Below are positions 1 to 11,873 of a stretch of 64,000 bases of DNA, piece after piece. The notes beneath the pieces are model-generated. The model was not told where the DNA came from. It worked only from the letters and a program-made list of their open reading frames with translations, and did no database searches. The position numbers and the translations under genes were made by a program. The stretch is from NCBI RefSeq assembly GCF_030463535.1, contig NC_132881.1, forward strand, positions 7,742,526-7,806,525, given 5' to 3'. The DNA is from Salminus brasiliensis. Taxonomy: Eukaryota > Chordata > Actinopteri > Characiformes > Bryconidae. How positions within the stretch are numbered: position 1 is the stretch's first letter; the number at the start of each line of letters is the position of its first letter.

Positions 1-77
1 GGACAAGCTGAGAGATCCAGACCTGTCGCTGAAGTGAAAGAAGTATGTGGACTGAGGTGGTGGAGTTTATAGTGGTA

Positions 78-120
<43 letters not shown>

Positions 121-255
121 GACACACACCAGCAAAGGATTTGGCACACATGATTAGCGTTGTCTTGCCTGTTTTTGCAAAGTTGGCTACATACTGCATT
201 CAGCAGCGCGCTGGGCCCAGAGTAGCAGCAACAGCCACTTTTCTGATCCCCTGTT
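1..255. repeat. Unclassified dispersed repeat with (TG)n(TA)n tract
   Basis: ACAAGCTGAGAGAT, GCTGAAGTGAAA and GGACTGAGG recur in order at 17842-17895 inside RRBP1 intron 4, followed by comparable AGGATTT and CACA blocks. A TG then TA microsatellite at 77-120 interrupts this copy. The family is unknown to me. Confidence 0.4.
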
Positions 256-929
256 ATAGTTGACTTAATTTTTACATTAACACATATATTTTATGACATA
301 ATTTAGTGGAATTAAAAAAAAAATGTGGGTTTAATGAGTCATACTGTTGACTATGTATCACTTCCTTTGCACGTGTAGCAGTTGTATTTAGTACCAAAAA
401 AAATCTATTGGACATATTGAAACATTGCATTTCTCACTTCATATAATAATCATTTTTCCACTGAACTTCCACAGTCAGTCATAGTGGTTTGATGCTGACA
501 CACCAAGCTTCATCTCAGTGCTCTGATGATTCAGACCCATGTCGTTTATGGTCTGTAATTAGCTGGATACGCCTGATTTTATTTAAAAGGTCCAGAAGCT
601 TGAATGTATGTAGAATAATATAATATCTTTTATGTTATACAGAAAGTGAGAAGAGTCTGAAGTTGGGTCATGCAACTCTAGTCATTTTCTCTCTGAGGTC
701 CAATTAGAATGACTTTTGTCTTTCAGATGTTCAAGTCATTCAGTGGTTTGTTGTTTAGGTATGGTCTGGGGAATGTTATTTCTAATGTGCTGCTGTTTTA
801 TCATCAACAACATTACATATAAAACCCTACAAAGCCATGTAGGTTGTTTCCTGGCTTCCAAGTTTCATACCCAACCACGTTCTGACCTTATTGAAAGCTC
901 AAAAAGTTGTGCATTAATTGACACTCTAT

Positions 930-1107
930 ACAAGGGGTGGGCAACAGGGGCTTAACATCCAGCACAGTTTGCTGATTTCCCTGCTCTAACAGACCTACCA
1001 AACCTGGCGACTAACAGGTGAGTTGAATCACGGTGTGCTTGAGCTGGAAAAGCACCAAACTGTGCAGGAATCCGGCACTCGAGGACTCAAGAACTGCCCA
1101 CCCCTAC
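930..1107. mobile_element. Short terminal-inverted-repeat element (MITE, possibly hAT-like)
   Basis: CAAGGGGTGGGCA at 931-943 is inverted at the other end as TGCCCACCCCTA (1095-1106). The body has the CAGCACAGTTTGCTG / CACCAAACTGTGCAGG symmetry common in fish hAT-type MITEs. There is no coding capacity. Confidence 0.5.
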
Positions 1108-1396
1108 TCTGTACTGTACTCTGTGGCAGCCATTGTTCAGCTTCTCACTGCTGCTGGTGTAAATAGGGAACCATCTGCCAGAAGTCGTTTGTTAAAGTTC
1201 ACTCAGAATGATAAAACTGATGAAATCAGTATATCAATACTTTAAGTTTTCTTCTTCCCATTTTGGACAATTTTGGTGCTCTGTGCTATGCATTCTTCCA
1301 CATACTTAAATGTCTACTACATAGTTACGTTATATTTGATTAATTAAAAAAATATCTTAATAGTAATTAAAAGTTAATAATTATTATAATTATAAT

Positions 1397-1678
1397 GGGC
1401 AGTGGTGTTTCAGTGGTTAGAGCGCCAGAATATTGATAACAGGGTTGTGGGTTCGATTCCCAGGCTCGGCAAGCTGCCACTGTTGGGCCCTTGAGCAAGG
1501 CCCTTTACCCTCTCTGCTCCCCGGGCGCTGGAGTTGGCTGCCCACCGCTCTGGGTGTGTGTGTACTCACTGCCCCTAGCTCACTAGTGTCTGTGTGTTCA
1601 CTACCACAGATGGGTTAAATGCGGAGGACGCATTTCGCTGTACAGTGTACAGTGACAAATACATGCACCTTTACCTTC
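1397..1678 (+). mobile_element. tRNA-derived SINE
   Basis: A tRNA-like head has A-box-like CAGTGGTTAGAGC and the B box GGTTCGATTCC at 1450-1460. A unique body follows, ending with GGGTTAAATGCGGAGGACGC and an ACATGCACCTTTACCTT tail. This is a retroposon, not a functional tRNA: the acceptor stem does not close. Confidence 0.85.
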
Positions 1679-1679
1679 A

Positions 1680-1750
1680 ATGGCAATAAAATATTTTAAT
1701 TACTATAGTAATCTCTGATCACTATAGTAATTAAAATATTTAATTGCCAT
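1680..1750. repeat. Near-perfect 30-bp inverted repeat (hairpin)
   Basis: Left arm 1680-1709 and right arm 1721-1750 pair at 29 of 30 positions around an 11-nt loop (AATCTCTGATC core). It abuts the 3' end of the SINE. Confidence 0.8.
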
Positions 1751-1754
1751 TATA

Positions 1755-2150
1755 CATGTGCAAAAGAAATCTGTGAGACAGGAGAACGTCAAGCTCCACT
1801 GTCACTTCTGGCAGAAACCTCACAGGTGTTTAGGCCCATTCTACATTCTACTAAGACAACTCAACACCATGGGTCTGAAAATCATGAAGCTCAGCTGCAC
1901 AAATAAAAGGACAATTTGCCTGCTAAACACCAGACTACTGAAGCTGCTGGTGTTCCCAGAACCAGTCCAGACCTCAGAGTCACTGAATGTGCTTGGGATT
2001 ATTTGGTGATGGTGAGATGCAGAACACTTCTGCAGAAAACTGAAAGCTGCTACTGTAGATGTTTAGTGGTTGACCAGCCTGCATGCAGTTGTCAGACTGG
2101 CCTCAAGCAAAGTCCAACTATACCTCATGATGTAATCACATGACATGAGG
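1755..2150 (+). pseudogene. Possible Tc1-like transposase relic
   Basis: The + strand reading gives KHQTTEAAGVPRTSPDL followed by an acidic/Trp block (CAWDYL). This resembles the SPDLNPIEHLWD region of Tc1 transposases. It is heavily decayed, with frame changes; low certainty. Confidence 0.35.
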
Positions 2151-2309
2151 AAATGAATAAATGGGAAGTAGGACTAAGTTAGGTGTGTATGAATATGTCT
2201 CAGTTCACACTGTCTGTTTTCACACTGAAACTAGAACATGGAAGTTCTTGAGGCATAAACTCAGTAATCATGACTCAACAAAATCTGTAAGACATGGGAC
2301 AAGGAAAAG

Positions 2310-2430
2310 GCTGTAGGTTTCTATATAGAACAATTATGTTAAGTGGAAGAACCATTGGAACGCATATATGGTTCTTTACCTGGTAAAACTCTTCAATATG
2401 GTTCTTTACAAACTATATAGCACCAAAATG
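2310..2430. repeat. AT-rich MITE-like repeat with GGTTCTTTA motifs
   Basis: Repeated ATGGTTCTTTAC units and CTATATAGCACCAAAATGG resemble palindromic elements at 29660-29810 and 57586-57790. Confidence 0.3.
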
Positions 2431-3099
2431 GCTTTTGTGTTTGGTGTTTTGCTTAGTGATGTATGCTTTATAGTGCCAAAAGTATAACGTTACAGTTGTG
2501 AAGTAACATTATTAAGTTAAGGCTACTAAAGTGCCTGGAAATGCAAGTGCGGCAAAGCAAAATTAGCCAATAAATAATAATGAAATGTAAAAATAATAAT
2601 ACAAAACTGTGGAATTTCAAGTGTGTGCGAGCTTAACTGTCTAATAAAACATGCAATTATGTGATTCGGTCCTACAGTATAGAAGCAAAGTAACAGAACG
2701 AGGCCTCCCTGCTGTGTCTGTAATGTACACAGTGGGGTGGGTGGGTTGCAGAAGACCAGAATGTGCAGGTCTAAGATTATGTGTTGGATCATAAATAGAC
2801 AGTTGGTGGGGTATGCAGGTATGTAGCTATACTAAAAGATCCAGGTAGAATTATCCCCTCTAGAGAGGCTGTATCTTGTCAGGTAGCTGAGGTCAGTTGA
2901 GGTTAGGGCATTGACCGCCTGGTCTATAATATGAGCTGCATAGTTTTGATGTCTTCGCTGCTACCAGTGCAGAACTGATCATAGGGGGTACACTCTCATG
3001 CCTCATGTCTCAATGGTAACGTCTAATCCTGCCTCAGATTTAATGAAGGACTAACATAGGACTACTGATAGGCTTTTGTAGGACAGTTTTTTTTATTTT

Positions 3100-3212
3100 C
3101 CCTATGGAAAATAACCGAAAGTGTTATTATAAATTTCTCTTACCAAAGAAGAGACCCACCAGTTTGTATAGAAGTCCCTGTAGTAACCGAGGAATACACC
3201 TTAAAGGGTTAA
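3100..3212. repeat. Dispersed repeat, copy 1
   Basis: GTGTTATTA, ACCCACCAGTTT and AGAAGTCCCTGTAGT occur in the same order at 60020-60138. Family unknown; no coding potential. The rest of 2430-4600 shows no recognisable feature. Confidence 0.45.
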
Positions 3213-4650
3213 ATTGCTTCCCATTGGATAAATAATTCTTTACCTGGTTAAAAAAAGAAGCCGTTCTAAATTGCAAAATGAAATTATTGTATTTCTGGAC
3301 GCTTTACTACCCAGGAGGAGCGTTGGAATGTTCTTGTGTTAATAATAATAAACTTGGATCAGGATGGGTGTTGAAATGGATGGGATGCGGAATGGGATGG
3401 ACCTATGGTATGTTATGCCGTATATGGTTTCACTTTAGCCTTTGTATCCCAAAAAGCTTGCAGCGTGACATATCTCAATGCCTACTGTACACTGCATCCA
3501 CACCCACAGCAAACAAATGAACGCAACCTTCTCACACCCAACACAATAAACCCCACCAAAGGAAACCTCTCAACGGGTGCAGAATTAATGTGAATGAAGA
3601 ACCTTTCATAGCATTGTCAACATTGGTGGAGCACTGCTATTACAATAGTGCCATTTAAACCAGTTACCAAACAAACGTGAAGACTCGAGCTCTTCAAAAG
3701 TAATAAGGATCTTTTCTGAACCATAAAAGCTACCCCATTCTTCACCAGCGCAAGAAAGAAAGGCAGCAGTCTTTATTATTTGGCCACCTTTCAGCCTCAG
3801 CCAGGACTCTAATGCCATCGTTTGGATTTCAGCTGGGCAACAGGCCTGTTTGCCCTAATACCTAATCCTGGCCTCCATAGAATTCCCCAGTGCTGATGAG
3901 GCAGATAAAATCCTGCTGTGAGGCAAAGAACACAACCTTTCCCTGGACTTTCCCTGCTTGCCTTGTCTCATTCTTCACGGCTGCTAATTCACTTAAACTC
4001 TACCCAAGTCTATATTTCTTTAGGCTCTGCCTTGAGGTTCATGGTGTTCAACACATTGATACATATGTTCTACATGAAAAACTAATATACTGCTTTAAAT
4101 AAAACGGTTAAAGTGTCATTAATGAACACAGCTAACTCTAGATATGCATATGCATATGAAAATTAACTTGAATAGTACAGGGCTTAAAAGATCTGCTGCC
4201 ATCGTTTTGGTGCCAGGACACCTTCAGAGGTCTTGTGGAGTCCATGCCTTGAAGGGGTCCAAAGCTTGGAGGCACAATGGAGACCTACACAAATCCTAGA
4301 CCTTATGGCTGATATATGATACCACTCATGTATTATATAGTAATCAGTAATAAATTGCATGTTAGGTGTTTAATTTAATATTTCAGTATTAATTACATTT
4401 TTTTGTTATTACAATAATTATTTGTCAACTTATCTGCCTCAAGATTGAATCAACATGTTTAGAAAAATTAAATATTCTGGCTTTTAAATGATTTTTATTA
4501 AAACTTCATGATCAATGTGCAAAATATATTTAAAAAGAAAATCAGTTATGATATCATATCAGTCTATTTTAGCAGGAGCATATGTTTGAAAGCTCATAAA
4601 CGCTATTGTTTGTGGTAAGACTGCGGGAATAAGTCATTATTCCGTAAAAA

Positions 4651-4954
4651 ACTACAACTCCCACATTCACCAACGGGACAAATCCCGCCCTATCGGATAG
4701 CCAATCCCATTGGATTGCTGCCCTGATTGATTGGGTTCTAACCAATCAGAGACTGTTTTGGTGAACAGAAGGTGGGCAGCTGGCCTCCGTAATGTCAGCG
4801 CTGAGAAAGTGCCACGACTCCACAGACAGCGGCTTCTTCAGAGCCTGGAAGACGGAGCCTTGGGGGGAAAAAAATATATATATATATATTTTGACCTTTC
4901 TTTTTCGTGGAGGACTTTTCTTTGGATTTGAACCCACCTGTTTTTACTCAGCGT
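4651..4954 (+). promoter_or_regulatory. rrbp1: RRBP1 promoter and noncoding exon 1
   Basis: A motif ACTACAACTCCCA at 4651-4663 fits the ACTAYRNNNCCCR core-promoter element (ZNF143/THAP11 class). It is followed by four CCAAT boxes in both orientations: 4701-4705 forward, 4709-4713 reverse, 4730-4734 reverse, 4742-4746 forward. A consensus donor GTAAGT at 4955 ends the probable noncoding exon 1 at 4954. It would splice to the acceptor at 11011, 27 nt before the start codon. I cannot fix the transcription start; the AT run at 4872-4890 may lie inside the exon. Assignment to RRBP1 is inferred from position and from the absence of another gene in between. Confidence 0.6.
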
Positions 4955-4970
4955 GTAAGTGAGTTAGCCT

Positions 4971-5026
4971 GCGCGAGGCGACGGTGAAAAGGGCTCGAGC
5001 GCGAGGCGACGGTGAAAAGGGCTCGA
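4971..5026 (+). repeat. 28-bp tandem duplication in GC-rich intron 1 start
   Basis: Two perfect 28-bp units (4971-4998, 4999-5026) containing GAGGCGACGGTGAAAAGGG, plus 6 bp of a third. They lie 16 bp after the exon 1 donor inside what looks like a CpG island. Confidence 0.9.
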
Positions 5027-6093
5027 GCGCGATGCTAGCTAACGTTATCCTACCGTTTCTCATACACACCAGCTTTGAGCAGCTGCTGGTGCTTAACTTT
5101 ACTCCTTTTCTCGGTCAGTTTTTGTGTTTTTCTTCTGAATAAGTCATCAAGTTGAGTACTTTAAACTTTCCCTGCTACTAATTATTATTACAGTCTCACC
5201 GAAAGGGGCACGTTTGACAGCTGCAGCTTCTGCGTCCTGATGTGAGGATGCTCGAAATGTGGGGAATGGAGCTCAGCCCTCTGGATCAGCTGCCGGTCTG
5301 CCTGCCAAGCCTGGGCGAGCCAGTAGGGCTGCATTACTACCTAAATGTGCTGCTAGTCAGCACTTTATTTATTGCATGAATATTTACGACCTTTAAAAAT
5401 TCAATTATGTGATGAATAGACTCATTTTAAGCAACGCTGGTAATTTAGGTCATGTCAGTGCCTTTACTACAACAGGAGTATTTAGATAAATAAAGGCATT
5501 TAATCATTAAATATGGCTATTTTTAAAAGCTCCAGTGACTTTTGCTTGTCTTTTCTACAGCTCAGCCCTAAAACACTAGTCCAGTGTACTTCACTGGAGT
5601 CTGGGCTCAGCCCTGACTCACTAACACCTCCCAGAAAAACTTGGAAACCTCATGGATTTCCTTCTTTTCCGTCTGCTGGGACTGGAAAAGGTTTGATCTC
5701 CGGTTATGTGCCTTCCTAGTGCTTCTTATGTGAAGATAGACTATAACTACAGCCAAGGTTTGGGCACTGTTTGTAATTTTCTATAAATTGATACCAAGAT
5801 ATTTGGTAGATCCCAGGATTGGTCATCTTACAAAGTCACTTTTTTTAGTAGCTAAAGGTCTTTCAGTTCTTGTGCTTGGATTTATCTCTGATCTTTGCTT
5901 CGGAGATATTCCTGGATCATCTTGTAACGCATAAGGGGACGTAAGTCTCTTGGGGTACGTTTTGGATCATTATCCAGTTGTAGGAGCCAACAGTATTTAT
6001 CGGATGGTTTGGATTCTGCATCCTAGATTTGCTGGAATTTTTCAGAATCCATTCGTCCCTCCACCCATGCAGTATTTTCAATGCCACTGGTGG

Positions 6094-6132
6094 CAACACA
6101 ACACAACACAACACAACACAACACAACACAAC
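6094..6132. repeat. (ACACA)n microsatellite
   Basis: About eight ACAACA-type pentamer units in RRBP1 intron 1. Confidence 0.9.
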
Positions 6133-6256
6133 GCTTGGCTATCTTCTTTTATCCTTTCCCTGCCCTGTGGGCACAAATTACTTTGGGAACCTCTTTGGGA
6201 AGAAATTTGGTTGAGTTGACCGTTCCTAATTACAGGCTGTTGGATATGCATGCATG

Positions 6257-6688
6257 TATACAGTGCTGTGCAAAGGTTTTAGGCACCTGTGAAATGATTT
6301 GAAAGAAAAAGTTTATCCGTCCTTATCTGAGCAGTACGTGTTTATTCACTCAGTAAAACACTAATATTAGAATTCAGATGAACAATGTTCATACAAAAAG
6401 TTCTGGTTCTACATCACCGTGTTCTCCAATATTTCTCTAATCGGAGTCTAGTATTATTTATAGGTATTTATTATTTATATAGAACAAATCCCAAATCCAT
6501 GCACTGGCTGGGGCATTCAGCAGAAACCTGGAACTCTAGCAGTTTGGAAAAGTAATATTTATTTATTGGTTATTAAATTGTTATATGTAACTGTACCTAT
6601 TCCCAGTATCTGCTCTAATATGGGGTTTTTACAAGTGTTTACAAGCTTATCACTGAGATAAATACTTCCAAAACTTTTTCACAGTATA
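6257..6688. mobile_element. Tc1-like nonautonomous element
   Basis: The left end ACAGTGCTGTGCAAAGGTTT is a familiar fish Tc1-type terminus. A diverged inverse (AAAACTTTTTCACAGTATA) lies at 6671-6689. No transposase remains. Confidence 0.45.
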
Positions 6689-6714
6689 TATATATATAGT
6701 TTCATATATATAAT

Positions 6715-7835
6715 AAATTTCAACAACAACACAACATTTATTTAACAAAATCTAAGCCAAAATGCAATAGCCATTTGTGAAAAACTATGTACACACCATT
6801 GATCAATAGCTTGTAGAGCCACCTTTAGCAATAAAAACATGAATTAATGTTTTTCTGAATGACTTTATTCGTCTCTCACTTCGTTCTGGGGGATTCCCTT
6901 ATGCACAGCGCTCTTAAGGTGCTGCCACAGCTTTTCAGTGGGGGAGTTGTGTGCTGGACTTTGACTGAGTCATTGCAACACCTTGATTCATTTCTTTTTC
7001 ATTTTGATGTAGATTTGCTGTTGTGCTTGAGATCATTGTCCTGTTGCATGACCCAAAACTCTGTTTTGGCTGTTTGATAAATCACATTACATTTGACTCA
7101 TTTTACTTTGGTGTGCAGTGGAGTTTATGGTCGACACAAAACAAGCCCAAATCATCCCTCCTCCACCACCGTGCTTGATGTTTGGTGTGAGGTGTTTGTG
7201 CTGATATGCTGTGTTGGGTATTGTACATTTTTCCAGAAGTCTTGTGGTTTGTTAAGATCTGGTTTGTTTTAGATGCAAGGCCCTCTCCTGGCAGTCCTTC
7301 CAAAGCCTGTAGAGTCTGAGATATATCTCTTGGGTTTTTTTGCAGTTTCTCTGAACATTGCATAGTCTGACCTTGGGACGAATTTGCTGGGACGTCCACT
7401 CATGGGAAGATAAATAGCCAAATATCTTAAATGTTTTCCACTTGTGAATAATACTTCAAACTCACTGTCGATCTTTCTCGCAGATTGATGGGCAGCAATA
7501 ATTACTTCTGTAAGATTGTTGATGTCGTTCCTCCTTGGCATTGTGTTAACACACACCTGAATGCTACAGACCAGCAAAGTGCCAAAACCGTTGCTTTATA
7601 GAGGTGGTTGCACTTTCTTATGATTAATTATTCAAAGGCATTGGTTAGCCGCACCTGGTTGCTACCTTAATTCCTATGGAATCAGTGGACTTCTCCTGCA
7701 TTTTGGTCTAGTTTTTGTTAAATAAATAATGACGCATTGTAATTTGTGTTTTTGTGCATCTGAGGTTGTATTTACCGAATCTTAAGATGTTCTAAGGACC
7801 AGATGTTTTTTTAATATGTCCTGATACATAAAACA
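6715..7835 (-). pseudogene. Tc1-like transposase relic (antisense, in RRBP1 intron 1)
   Basis: The reverse strand reads, in transposase order, MPRRNDINNLTEVIIAAHQS, SGRPSKFVPRSD, FRETAKKPKRYISD, then GMIWACF and QQDNDLKHNSKS, LWQHLKSAVHKG and IAKGGSTSY. These span the HTH DNA-binding domain and the DDE-domain blocks. Several frameshifts make it inactive. Confidence 0.85.
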
Positions 7836-7846
7836 TAACATAGCAT

Positions 7847-8150
7847 CACCTGCCTAATATAGAGTAGGTCCGCCTTGTGCCACAACAACAAATCTGACCA
7901 TTCGAGGCATGGGCTCCACAAGATCTCTGAAGGCATCCTGTGGTATCTGGCACTAGCTGGTTAGCGAATACTTTAAACCCTGTAAGGTGTGAGGTTGAGC
8001 CTCCATGGATCGCATCAGTGAGCCTTGGACGCCTTGGGATCCTTTCCACCGGATGTCCTTCCTTGGAGTACTTTTGGTAGAACTGCATACTGTGAACACC
8101 CCTCCCCAATACCGGTCAGATTTTTGGAGATGCTCTGACCCAGTAGGATT
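7847..8150 (-). pseudogene. Internally deleted Tc1-like element (second lineage)
   Basis: The minus strand gives the C-terminal residues around the GTRRTYSILGR end and, after a deletion, the N-terminal HTH part with MQFYQKYSKEGHPVERIPRR and RPRLTDAIHG. CACCTGCCTAATAT at 7847-7860 is the family's terminus. It differs from the adjacent relic at 6715-7835. Confidence 0.75.
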
Positions 8151-8949
8151 GTTCTGGGTATTACTCTGCTGCAGGGTTTTGAATGTTCCTGCTGGTTTGG
8201 TTTGGTCTTTGGCAGTACAGATTGGTGTTTTGGCTTTTGCAGGACCAGATTTTAATTGAATGTGGGATTAGTCCAGGTCCTGGTCTGCACAGTATTCTGC
8301 ATTCTGCAGTATTCTGAACACTGTGGGTTAGTTTCCCAGATAGGGATTAAGTCTAGGCCTGGACTACACAGCTTTAATTAGGCTTTGGCTTAAATTATGT
8401 ACATTTCTTGGCTCATGTAAATGCCTTCGTTCAACACAACGTCTATAGAACGCTCATCAAGGAATATCTCTGGTTGGCCAGGATGGTCATAGCGCATAGT
8501 AAACATTCATCATAGTTTCATACCATCAGAGCATACCGATATTTGTGGGTATTGGTGGTACTTGGCGGCATACTTTTAGATGCCACCAAAAAAGCTTAAG
8601 GTTTTTTTGTCTGATCAGTATTGGTGCCAAGGTTCCAAGTTTCAGAATTAGACTTGTATCAGAAATGAAAAAATGGCTCATTTGCATTTTATAGCTGGCA
8701 GTGTTGCACAGGCCGTTATTGATATAACGAAAGACAAGCTGTATATTGTGCAGTCTGGCTGCATAGTCTGCAAAATGCACCATATGGACTCTGTGCTTCC
8801 CAGCAGTTTGACCTTTGGCTAACTCGGAGTGTTGACCTTACTGACCGGGATAGTGCTGCTTTTCTTTTTATTAGCATACTAAATCAGCTTGAGTTGTGAG
8901 AGCGTTATATGCTGGGTGGCTTAACAGGTACACTAGCTTGAAACTGTCT

Positions 8950-9510
8950 TTTCACTTTTTTTTTTATTAAAACAAAAACATGGATAATACATGAAGAAAA
9001 ATAAAGCCTTTAGTACATTCCTGAGATTTAGCAACTCACAAAGGCTTTTGTAAGAAAATTTCAATTAAAAGAAAGGGGGGAAAAATCTCACTCCAAGTTT
9101 GGCAGTCAATCTGTCAATCAAACCTCCAAGATTTGAAGTGAGCAAGAGCAGCCGTAATTATAATCTTACTACCAACCTCTAAGCACCTCCAGGAGTTAAT
9201 TAAGTTTTTAGATCATATGAATACAAAAACATAAATAAATAAAAACGAAGCACATGAAATTAAGCAAAGAACATGCATTATAAATTGGACAAAAGCATAC
9301 TTAAAAGAATATTAAGAATAAAGGAGAATAAAATAGTGGTAAAATGCAGTAAAATACAGGAAGTTAAATGGCCTCAAGGGCACAGGTGAATTAATATGTT
9401 TTAGTCTGTTTTTAAAAGTGGTTACAGTCTGTGCAGCTGTACATCTCCCGGCTTCAGGACGTTTATCTACTCAGCTTAATAGCTGAAAGCTGCCTCTCCA
9501 TGGTTAGTAC
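8950..9510. repeat. Dispersed fish repeat (LINE-like remnant, class uncertain)
   Basis: TTTTTTTATT-rich start, then CAGTCTGTGCAGCTGTACAT and GCTGAAAGCTGCCTCTCCAT, phrases that recur in teleost interspersed repeats. No ORF survives. Confidence 0.35.
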
Positions 9511-11011
9511 TGTTAACCTAGAACCTAGGTTATTATAACCTAGTAATTAGTTTATATACAGATAGCAGGAAATGTCTCTTTTTTTTCATACTACTTTTCT
9601 TAAAGTGGGACGTTTCTGTACAATGTGAACACAGCTTGTGGACAATTGTGGCAGTTTTGGGGCTCTGATAATACAGTATTATTGGAAGTCCTGTAGGACA
9701 GTTTTGGACCTAAAAACTTTTGTAAGACATCTGAACAAACTATGATCTATAAGCTGCACCTAATTCTAATCGTAAGCATTTTAAGTATTAATAAATGTAG
9801 GGGTGTCCTAACTTTTAGTTTACCGGAAAATTGCATTTCAATTAGATACATTTATAAATTATTTCTAAATCAATTAATATCTAAATATAGTCAAGTTATA
9901 TAGTGTCAAGTATGGCACAGCGTAAAAACACAATCACACTAACCCAGATTTACAAGTATATGATCTTGAAGACAACAAAAATACATAACACTAGCTAAGG
10001 TTGAGCTTACATATTCATCTGTGATGATATCTCAGTTTCAGAAGTAGTAAGCCTAAAACTATACTTAACTACACAAGAATATGACTGTTGTCACCAAAAG
10101 ATTTGCTGAAAAACTGCAAAATACAAAAAAATAATTACAGGCACCAATATGTGAACTGTGGGCCAATGCCAGCATCCATTATTTTCAAGTACATGCTTTA
10201 TATATCAGGTAAAGACACTGATATATCCATGTATGTGTACACCGTGGGAATTTGGACTAATTTGAATCTATGGGGTAAGGAATAAACAGTCACCTAAACA
10301 CTGTGCTCTCCTGAATTACAACAAATATACAATCATCAAACATTGTTTTAAAAAATTGGTCAAATATTAACATTTGTCCAATACCGATATTCTTTCCCTA
10401 TATTTCTACATCTTTGTGCATCTCTTGTAAAACATGTCACATGCATGTCTTACAAGCTAAGTCTTTAGCTTATTAGAAGTATTTTACCCCTGCGTGGAAA
10501 AGTGGGTGCTTTATGCTACAGGTAATTGGATAAACAAAAATTTTCAGAACAAAAAGTTCTCAGTATGAAAAACGTATCTGCTGCATGTTCACAATTTTAT
10601 TAATAAATACAGTGATGATCATTTTAGTTTAGCTTAGTGTAGTGCAGGCATGTCCAGTCTTATCTGCATGGGCCGATGTGGCTGCAGGGTTTCATTCTAT
10701 ACAGCCAGCACTAAACCTGATTCCACTTGTTTAATCAATTAGCCAGTCTTCAAACTTCAACTGATCATATGAGCTTTTGCTAGGCTTGTGCCAGTATATG
10801 TGGTAGCTTTGTCCTCTCCGCTGGGGATGACCACTTGCATTCTGCATGGACCCCGGAAACAGAGGGGGCTGTAGATCTACAGAAAGAGTTTGAGCCCTTA
10901 TTACATGAAAATCAATTACATTATTGTCTGTAGTAACAAACTATATGCTGCAGATGATAAGTGCAGGTGTTGTTAGTAATACCCTTGTCTTTTATTTATT
11001 TGTCTTGGCAG

Positions 11012-11873
11012 GTTTGAAAAAGAAGAACACTTGCAATCATGGATATCTATGACCCCCAGACCCTTGGCATTGTTGTTTTTGGTGGCTTCATGGTGATCTC
11101 AGCAATTGGTATTGTCCTGGTCTCTACTTTCTCAATGAAGGAGACCTCTTATGAAGAGGCCTTGGCTAAGCAGCGCCAGGAGCTGGCTAAGACCCAACCT
11201 CAGCAGCGAACAGAGAAGAAGAAAAAGGACAAGGCATCTGAAAAGAAGAACCGTGAGAAGAAGAAGAAGGAAGAGAAGCCCGTTTTAAAACTTCAAGAGC
11301 CAGAAACCACTCTAGATGCTAATAAAGCGACACCAGATCACCAGGCCTCTCCTCCAGTGCTGCAAGCCCAAGAGCCAGAGCCCATGAATGTTACTGCTAA
11401 AGCTACTGCAGCTCCAGCTGGTAAACCTGCCCCAGCCATTACTCTAAAATCCACCGAACCCACTGTTTCTAAAGTCACCACAGTCTCTGCTACTAAATCC
11501 ACCCCAACCCCTGCTTCTAAAAGTGCCCCAGCCCTTGCTACTAAACCTTCCCCAGTTCCTGCTGCCACGACTTCTGTGCAGACCCAGGTTTCTGCCCCCA
11601 CCCGTGCCTCCCCTACAGAGGCTTCAGCTGCCCCTTCTCCCAAGGATAAAAAGAAAAAGGACAAGAAAGTTGCCAAAGTGGAGACAGCCCCGACCCAAGC
11701 CCCTCCTGTAGCCGTGCTAGAAACCATGGTCAAAGAGGTTCCTGTGCTGGCGGTGCCTCCGGTGGAATCCCAGAAGGCGGCTCCAGTGGTCGAGGCTCCT
11801 GCTAAAGCCGAGAAGCCCAAGCTGGCAGCTCCATCCAAAAAGAAAGCAGGATCAAAGAAGAACACAGAGTCTG
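11012..11873 (+). other. rrbp1: RRBP1 exon 2: start codon, membrane anchor and low-complexity region
   Basis: The acceptor TTGGCAG ends at 11011, giving a 27-nt leader before ATG at 11039. The exon codes 278 residues plus one base: a hydrophobic anchor at residues 8-28, Lys-rich tracts at about 60-82 and a second SPKDKKKKDKK block near residue 202. Between them lies an Ala/Pro/Thr/Lys-rich segment with period-8 repetition. The frame stays open 20 nt past the donor to a TAG at 11891-11893, so intron retention would give a truncated 284-aa membrane protein. I see no poly(A) signal close downstream to support that as a real isoform. Confidence 0.85.

Noticed and set aside
1397-1480. tRNA gene
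   Set aside because: Only the A and B box region is tRNA-like and it is followed by a SINE body; no proper acceptor stem.
5917-6302. Overlapping frames across the ACACA microsatellite
   Set aside because: Open only because the pentanucleotide repeat lacks stops in all frames.
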